Below, one piece after another: positions 58,536-64,000 of a DNA stretch of 64,000 nucleotides (positions within the stretch are counted from its first letter, which is position 1; every line of letters begins with the position of its first letter). The stretch covers positions 10,730,501 through 10,794,500 of the forward strand of contig NC_088309.1 of NCBI RefSeq assembly GCF_910592395.1, in the 5' to 3' direction. The position numbers were made by a program, and so were the translations under genes. The notes below the pieces were generated by a model. It was not told the origin of the DNA, did not search any database, and saw only the letters and a list, made by a program, of their open reading frames with translations. This DNA comes from Lineus longissimus. Taxonomy: Eukaryota > Nemertea > Pilidiophora > Heteronemertea > Lineidae.

Positions 58536-59330
58536 GTGGGCTCATTGTTGTGGCCCTCATTTCAGGTGTTGGAGGTGCCGGCCAAAACACAGTTCAGGCC
58601 GAAGATACAAATGTGGGAAAAAGGGGTGAAATTTTCCCCGGTTCCCGCGGCGGCAGCCAGGAAGCCACACCCGTCTTGGACGACTATCAGGGGAGGGCTC
58701 CTCCAGCACTCAAACCGTCATCCGTCAGTGCAGGCCTTAGGGGATGACCCTCGTTCTCCCTTTTCATTAGAGTACTTGCCAGTGAGAGACCCCAAGGGGT
58801 TTGTTGCTGGGGAGTTACATCACCATATGGATGAATGGGACAGGGTGTTGAATGGTTATGAACATGGTGACATGGTCAGGGCCTGGCTACTCAAGGGTGT
58901 TGAGGTGAAAGATTTCTTTCGGCCATTCTAAGGTAACTTCGGTGGCACCTACTGGGACTCTGCCGAGTCACCGCGTATGTTCTTCCCCAATCATGCTCGC
59001 TATCAGGAATTTGGGTCATTTATTGCAGCCACATTAGAAAAGAGGCTACGTAATGGCTCTTTACGTTTATGGGGGAAGATTGGGGAATGTGAGTTGCCAA
59101 AGGTGGTTATGCCATTGGTTGTTGAGCCTACCAAGCCACGTTTGTGTCATGATGAGAGATTCATTAATCTATGGACAAAGGATTCTCCCTTCTCTTTGGA
59201 GACTGAAGGATGTCCCAAGGATTGTTGGGAAGAGTTCCCTCATGTTTTCCTTTGACGACAAGTCACGTATGACCATGTCAGTCTGTCAATCGGGTCTCAA
59301 ACCTATTTTGCATTAGAATTTGGAGGTTAT
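58536..59330 (+). pseudogene. Pol N-terminus and reverse transcriptase of the DIRS-like element
   Basis: The frame from 58536 runs through FSLEYLPVRDPKGFVAGELH and VKDFFRPF to a TAA at 58929, then continues in the same frame with NFGGTYWDSAESPRMFFPNH, KVVMPLVVEPTKPRLCHDER and FINLWTKDSPFSLET. At about 59200 a frameshift moves on to LKDVPRIV and FDDKS. VMPLVVEP...PRLCHD is the fingers region as seen in DIRS-type RTs of marine invertebrates. The RT catalytic box downstream is decayed (YINGR-like at about 59450). Confidence 0.75.
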
Positions 59331-59916
59331 GTAATGACATACACCACGTAGGCCTTTAGTTGGAAGGCCCCACCGTTTATATACCAGACGATTGGGATGG
59401 GCGTCACCTCGTATTTTCATTCGTTTGGCCTGCCAGCTCTCCTGTATATCAATGGCAGATTCTTTGTATGTCCTGTGGGCTGTTGTTATTTCAAGCCGTC
59501 TACATAGGTGTATATTGCTGCTAAAATACTGACGGCTCTTGGCTATACATTTTCACTGGTGAAGAGTGTATTTGATCCCACTACCTTCCTGAAATCATTG
59601 GTGTTTTATGTTGATTCACAGAGGTCTGCTTTTATCCTACCCCTGATAAACGAGACAGTTTTCTGGTTCTGAGGGAGAGCATACTGTAAGAAGATTCCAT
59701 GCTTTTGAGAACACTCCAAAGATTTACTGGGAAGTGTATCTCAATGATGCCGGTGGTATCAGCAGCAAGGTTATACACTAGGCTGGTGAATGCGGCAATT
59801 TCTAGGGCGACAAAGAACAGCAGACCGGTGCCATGAGGGAGGAGATAGAGCACTAGGGCTTTGTCGACAGCTGGCAGGGCCATGTGCCTTGGTGATCTGA
59901 AAGGCACTTGACGTAA

Positions 59917-60148
59917 CGTATGATTACGGATGCATCAGGCTTTGCCATGGGGCTGTGATTTTGGATGGTAATGAAGAGGGGCAGCCTTTCATGATTTTTG
60001 GGCTAATAATGATCAACAGCCTATCCTGCATCCGTATGATTACGGATGCATCAGGCTTTGCCATGGGGCTGTGATTTTGGGTGGTGATGAAGAGGGCAGG
60101 CCTTTCATGATTTTTGGGCTAATAATGATCAACAGCCTATCCGCATCA
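59917..60148 (+). repeat. Tandem duplication of 116 bp inside the RNase H region
   Basis: CGTATGATTACGGATGCATC begins at 59917 and again at 60033. The copies run to CCTATCC at 60026 and 60142 and differ at a few bases (GGATGGTAAT against GGGTGGTGAT, and one base length near GAGGGG). Each encodes ITDASGFAMG, the first catalytic aspartate region of RNase H. Confidence 0.85.
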
Positions 60149-60149
60149 A

Positions 60150-60340
60150 GGAGGCTGATGCCTTACACAAGGCTTTGTTGTCTGTCTCTTCTGACATCAG
60201 GAATCACAGGGTTGATGTTTTAGTCGACAACATGGCCGTTGTCTTGTCCTGGAGGAATCGAGGAACAAGGGACCATGACCTCAATGTGATTTTGAAAGAC
60301 ATCTTTCAGCTCACTCAGTGCTTGAATGTTGATCGGTGGA
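60150..60340 (+). pseudogene. RNase H C-terminal remnant
   Basis: The plus strand reads KEADALHKALLSV, then RNHRVDVLVDNMAVVLSWRN and LNVILKDIFQLTQCLNVD. The VLVDNMAVVLSW stretch matches the usual RNase H layout with a catalytic D before a V-x-x-W. Stops follow. Confidence 0.65.
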
Positions 60341-60599
60341 GATCGGGGTTCTGACTTGGGACAGATGAAGTCCCAGGAGTTGCTCCGTCTGCCAGATGGT
60401 TCAGGTTTTCAAATAACGCATACTTTTGGGAAGACACTCAGGGATGATAAGCAGAATACATTTTATGTCAAGCGATGTGATGATGTAGTCATATGGCCTG
60501 AACCTCACTTCTGGTTTCCTATTTAGGGCCATTTCTGAGTCGAGATTAGTACTTGGCACTCCATTTACGTCAGGGGCTGCGTAGGCACGATTGAAGCTA

Positions 60600-60870
60600 T
60601 ATCTCAGGGTCTTGCGGCTCGATGAGGGTAAGACACCACATGGTCTTAGGATTGGGTGTGCCATATCCCTGCTGCTATCAGGGCCTTTAAGGGAATCTAG
60701 AGCAAACGATGCAGCATGTAGGGTGGTTCTCAGAACAGTCGCTGGGCTATTACAGTAGGGTAAACACCTTGCGGGGTACCAGTGAGGCAGCAAGTAGATT
60801 TGCTCAGAGCCTGGTGAATCCAAATGTTGTGAGAGATTTGTATAACCAGTTTGGGGGGGGGGGATGAGTT
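60600..60870 (+). pseudogene. Tyrosine recombinase C-terminus of the DIRS-like element
   Basis: One frame reads GKTPHGLRIGCAISLLLSG, which has the H-x-x-R box (HGLR). After a frameshift another reads QHVGWFSEQSLGYYSRVNTL, the H-x-x-W box followed by the tandem tyrosines where the nucleophile lies, then SRFAQSLVNPNVVRDLYNQF. These boxes in this order define tyrosine recombinases and separate this element from LTR and LINE types. The frameshift makes it inactive. Confidence 0.75.
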
Positions 60871-60935
60871 GCCAAAAGCATTTTGATACATGCATGTTAT
60901 AGTGTGTACCCGGTGTTAATGCTAGTGACTTATAG

Positions 60936-61539
60936 GGGTTGTGGTATTCGACTCGATGACTCGACGATGGAATGACTCAATGACGCGATTGGTGCTATGG
61001 ATTTTGCTAAAATACGAAATCCCATGATCCGGGCTACCGCACACTCCAATAGCAGGGGTTTTAGCTCGGCCTTTCCATACCCGGGTATGGAAGGCCGGGT
61101 ATGGAAAGGCTGAGCTGAAACCCCTGCTATTGGAGTGTCAGCTATGGAAGGATATGGGCCAAAAGTGCAATCGCTATCCGCCGTGCTAAACGGATCTGAA
61201 GCTGCTCCAGCGCCGCGTATCAACAGCGATAAGAACCAGACTAGCTTTTCCTACTGTATTCATGCAAAATTGGGATGGATACCAGTTGGCTTGCATAGCA
61301 GCATGGCACATGGTTTTATCGAAAGGGCGAACCTGTGGGAAATGAAAAATGGATGGGTTAAATACGGTGAAAACAGCTGGAAAGGGGGTTGTAACGTTTG
61401 GTACTTATTGTATTTTCCTCCACTTATGATTATATGTATAAATTACATTCCAAGGAGTGATATTCCTCAAAAAATGTCCAACTTAAACGCGTCATCGAGT
61501 CATCAAGTCGTCGAGTCATCGAGTCGAATACCACAAGCC
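60936..61539. mobile_element. Foldback MITE, copy 2
   Basis: It is the same family as 55887-56567, 604 bp, with fewer of the internal CCGGGT palindromic blocks. Both ends match copy 1 (left GGGTTGTGGTATTCGACTCG, inverted right GGCTTGTGGTATTCGACTCG). The flanks GACTTATAG (60927-60935) and GACTTAGAG (61540-61548) give a 9-bp target duplication with one difference. Confidence 0.85.
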
Positions 61540-61570
61540 GACTTAGAGTAGTTTGGTAGATTAATGTTAA

Positions 61571-62631
61571 CCCTTTTGCTGCCAAGCAAATTTTTTTTTT
61601 TCGAGTCCTCAGTGCCAAGCAATTTCAGGTTAAATTGAAAAAAATTGATATGATCAATTTAAATATTTTTCCTGAGAAAACTATTGGAGATATGTCAAAA
61701 CAATGCACATGGAAGTTGTTCAGTATGACCTGGACTTCAAATTAAAATTTTTAAAAAGTAGGTCACGCCCTAATTTGCATGCCGCCATCTTGAATAACTA
61801 ATGAGAATTGAAGATTTTGTAGAATAAACCACTGTAATTTGGAATAAATGTAATAATACAACTAATAAAACTATTTTTATGCATCTGCAAGTTTCTTTAC
61901 TCTTTCCTTTCTAAGTCCATAACCTTGTTAACCCTGAATTTGTATTGCTTTGTAACAAAATTGCCAAGAAATACCGATGCGTTATTTACAGAAATCGAGC
62001 AAAATTCTTCAAAATTCAATGATCAGCCATTTACTTTGTAGACCAAAAATTACTACTTATGGTGATATGTTTGGACTAAATTACATACCTTCACTCCCTA
62101 GAGCTCCTTTTTAGTGCTACCAGAGAACTAATAGTAGATAGGGGGGTCAGGGGTCCCTATGGAGGGGGCCTGGTATAAAACAGCTAAAATTCAGGGTTTC
62201 CTCAACTAAACATGAAAGTTCAAAGTTTCTCAGCCAAATGTCCTGTCATAGAATGTATGTAGCAGTCAGATAACTCTATTCTAATAATTGACAACTGTGT
62301 GGTACCTTTCGAATTCGGGCCCAGAATCAAAATCATGCATGATATCCAATTCATCGAGTACCTGTGATAATGACATCCGATTCGCCATTTTGTAAACTTT
62401 TGGAAGTGATTTTCACCCGAAATCTCAGCAAATCGATATATAACATGTACAGTAGAAACGTAGCGTGGTAACTCCTCTACCACGCCATCTATAGGTATAT
62501 ACCATAAACGACGCTAGCAGACGAAAAATCAATGTATTTTCACCACATAGGAAAATTTCGCCAAAATGCGAAGTTGGCAGCAAAAGGAACAAAAGTCATT
62601 GTGCAGAAATGCGAAGTTGGCAGCAAAAGGG
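61571..62631. mobile_element. piggyBac-type non-autonomous element, 1.06 kb
   Basis: TTAA flanks both ends (61567-61570, 62632-62635). The left end CCCTTTTGCTGCCAAGC and the inverted right end CCCTTTTGCTGCCAACT share 15 bases. CCCTTT-type ends with TTAA are diagnostic for piggyBac. Near the right end the subterminal sequence GCGAAGTTGGCAGCAAAAGG occurs twice (about 62568-62587 and 62611-62630). No transposase frame is present. Confidence 0.85.
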
Positions 62632-62635
62632 TTAA

Positions 62636-63675
62636 ACACGTAGGCCTAAGTGTCACTGTAAGTATGTGACAGTTGCCTAAAGCATTTGGATGTTAGTGCC
62701 CAATGTAAGGATGTGATGGTTGGCAAGATTTTAGGGTAATAAAGGTACTTAGTGAATATAATTGTTTTTGTCTATTTTTGCTTTGAGAATAATATTTGTA
62801 AACTGGACTACATGTGGATACCCAGTGTCTTTTACATTTGTACATGGCCTGCATGCACTCTGTATTAATTTCAAGCACAGACATGACACAGGGAGTTACA
62901 TGTATCCTAGTTTGAAGTATTCTCGTTGTGAGGTTTGGGAGAATTAATGTTAGTGTCATCTCCTAGATGTGGCATGGAGAGAGAACTGTTGGCAGTAAAA
63001 GCAGTCATTTTGCCACTCCGAGACCTTAACCCTGGTGGAGACACACAACGAGCTATGTGACACTTGGGATTGTCTCATCTCATATCGCCGGTGGTAACTT
63101 AGAGGGAGGACAATTAACCATGAAACCTGACCAGCAATCTGCTGTCGTCAAAATCATTGAGTAGTGGATCAACCTGCCTTAGAATCCAAAAACTATAATG
63201 TAATTTTGATCCGAGACAATTCGTATCTCCTTGAGACCACAAAAATATAAGAAATGGTACTAGACACCCCATTGATAATCAGTACTGATAAATATTGACT
63301 GAAGACAAGGTTAAGTAACTCTGACACTTTAAAGTGTCAAGTAAAGTCTTAAAAGTGATTCATATGATTTATTTGACTGCCGCTAGACAAGCTCTCTGAG
63401 AAAATCACTATAAAAAAGTTCTGATAACTGTCAAAAATGCAAAATAATTGCACACTTCTTTTAGCCTAAATGATGGAATAATTGGCATCATGCATCATTA
63501 CATGTAGGCCCGCGCAGAAATGATAGTTAGTTTGGGTTGAGCCTCCAGCTTCTCATTGGTGGAGGGGGTGGGGCTTGGAGTCAGGTTTTGTAAACAAAAT
63601 ATAAAAATTTGGCAGATTTATTTTCAAAAGTACATTATCGAGTCTAAATATGGAACTTGATTTTAAGAAGGAACT
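62636..63675. other. No recognised feature
   Basis: There are short chance frames only, AT-rich, without visible splice-site-bounded coding or terminal repeats. Confidence 0.5.
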
Positions 63676-63945
63676 GGCTATTCGAACCGCCACTGTGCAT
63701 GGGGCCATTGTTTCCGGTCTTATTCGCACCGTCGTACCGTGATGGTGCAAATAATACGAAGTGAATAAATAGATCGCACCGTGGTGACATGGGTGATGGT
63801 GGGTAAGGAAAGTAGGCCTAATTCATGATTGAGGTGGTGTTTGTTTGTGACGAGTATTGGAAGTGCCTTTACTCCTGGCTCCGGCTGTGGGTAGGGTCCT
63901 GGACTTCCAGCCAGGCCAGCCGGCCCTGTCATGGTACGAATAGCC
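63676..63945. repeat. Inverted-repeat element, MITE-like
   Basis: GGCTATTCGAACC at 63676-63688 is mirrored by GGTACGAATAGCC at 63933-63945 with one mismatch. Just inside, a short palindrome (CACCGTCGTACCGTGATGGTG) occurs. No target duplication or coding capacity was found. Confidence 0.45.
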
Positions 63946-64000
63946 ACGGCCTTTTAAGAAATACACCCCAAAAGAAATTCCAACTGAATTTAGCCTTGTC

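Larger units (their letters stand above)
54834..60930 (+). mobile_element. Degraded DIRS-like tyrosine-recombinase retroelement
   Basis: On the plus strand and in order are gag-like frames (54834-55193, 55532-55886), a zinc knuckle (58024-58245), pol N-terminus and reverse transcriptase (58536-59330), RNase H remnants (59920-60330) and a tyrosine recombinase C-terminus (60600-60870). This gag, RT, RNase H, recombinase order without integrase or LTRs is that of DIRS-group elements. It is broken by a stop at 58929, frameshifts, a 116-bp internal duplication, a foldback MITE (55887-56567) and a Pao fragment (about 56750-57865). Ends, which in DIRS elements are inverted or split direct repeats, were not recognised. 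Confidence 0.75.

Noticed and set aside
63553-63947. Minus-strand frames of 65-75 codons at the right edge
   Set aside because: They fall within the inverted-repeat element and show no domain.

Overview
This window is animal nuclear DNA. Genes are split by GT-AG introns, most of the sequence is intron or repeat, and LTR retrotransposons (BEL/Pao and Ty3/gypsy types), a tyrosine-recombinase retroelement and several MITEs are present. AT-rich introns with scattered AGGCCTA-type words and these element types suggest a marine invertebrate (echinoderm, hemichordate or lophotrochozoan). The sequence alone does not settle the phylum. I see no rRNA, tRNA or CRISPR.

Left, 1-7.6 kb: nested retrotransposons, all on the minus strand. 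A gypsy-like element (LTR 7441-7603, gag 1-750, running off the window) has been split at its primer-binding site by a complete BEL/Pao element (971-7433). The BEL element has 271-bp LTRs that look identical, a 5-bp target duplication, and gag and pol in one frame separated by a single UGA followed by CUAG, a classic readthrough context.

Centre, about 9-53.5 kb: one large minus-strand gene. Its 3' exon (14762-19970) is 5.2 kb without an intron and encodes about 1,735 residues with an ITPRID-like (KRAP/TESPA1, IP3-receptor-interacting) signature. Upstream lie exon 35200-35374, which joins it in frame, and a series of about twelve small exons between 36.2 and 53.4 kb. All are multiples of three, all can be read phase 1-1, all end in G, and several carry variants of one acidic motif around SVRTEDF. 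Any subset can be spliced without losing frame. A separate ATG exon at 28573-28616 is also in phase with the 3' exon and would give a short form without the cassettes. The introns carry two minisatellites just downstream of cassette donors, an exact 212-bp tandem duplication, and piggyBac-like and other MITEs.

Right, 54-64 kb: a broken plus-strand DIRS-like tyrosine-recombinase retroelement (about 54.8-60.9 kb) with gag, zinc knuckle, RT, RNase H and recombinase remnants. It is interrupted by a Mutator-like foldback MITE and a minus-strand Pao fragment. A second copy of the same MITE, a 1.06-kb piggyBac-type element with TTAA ends, and an unassigned tail follow.
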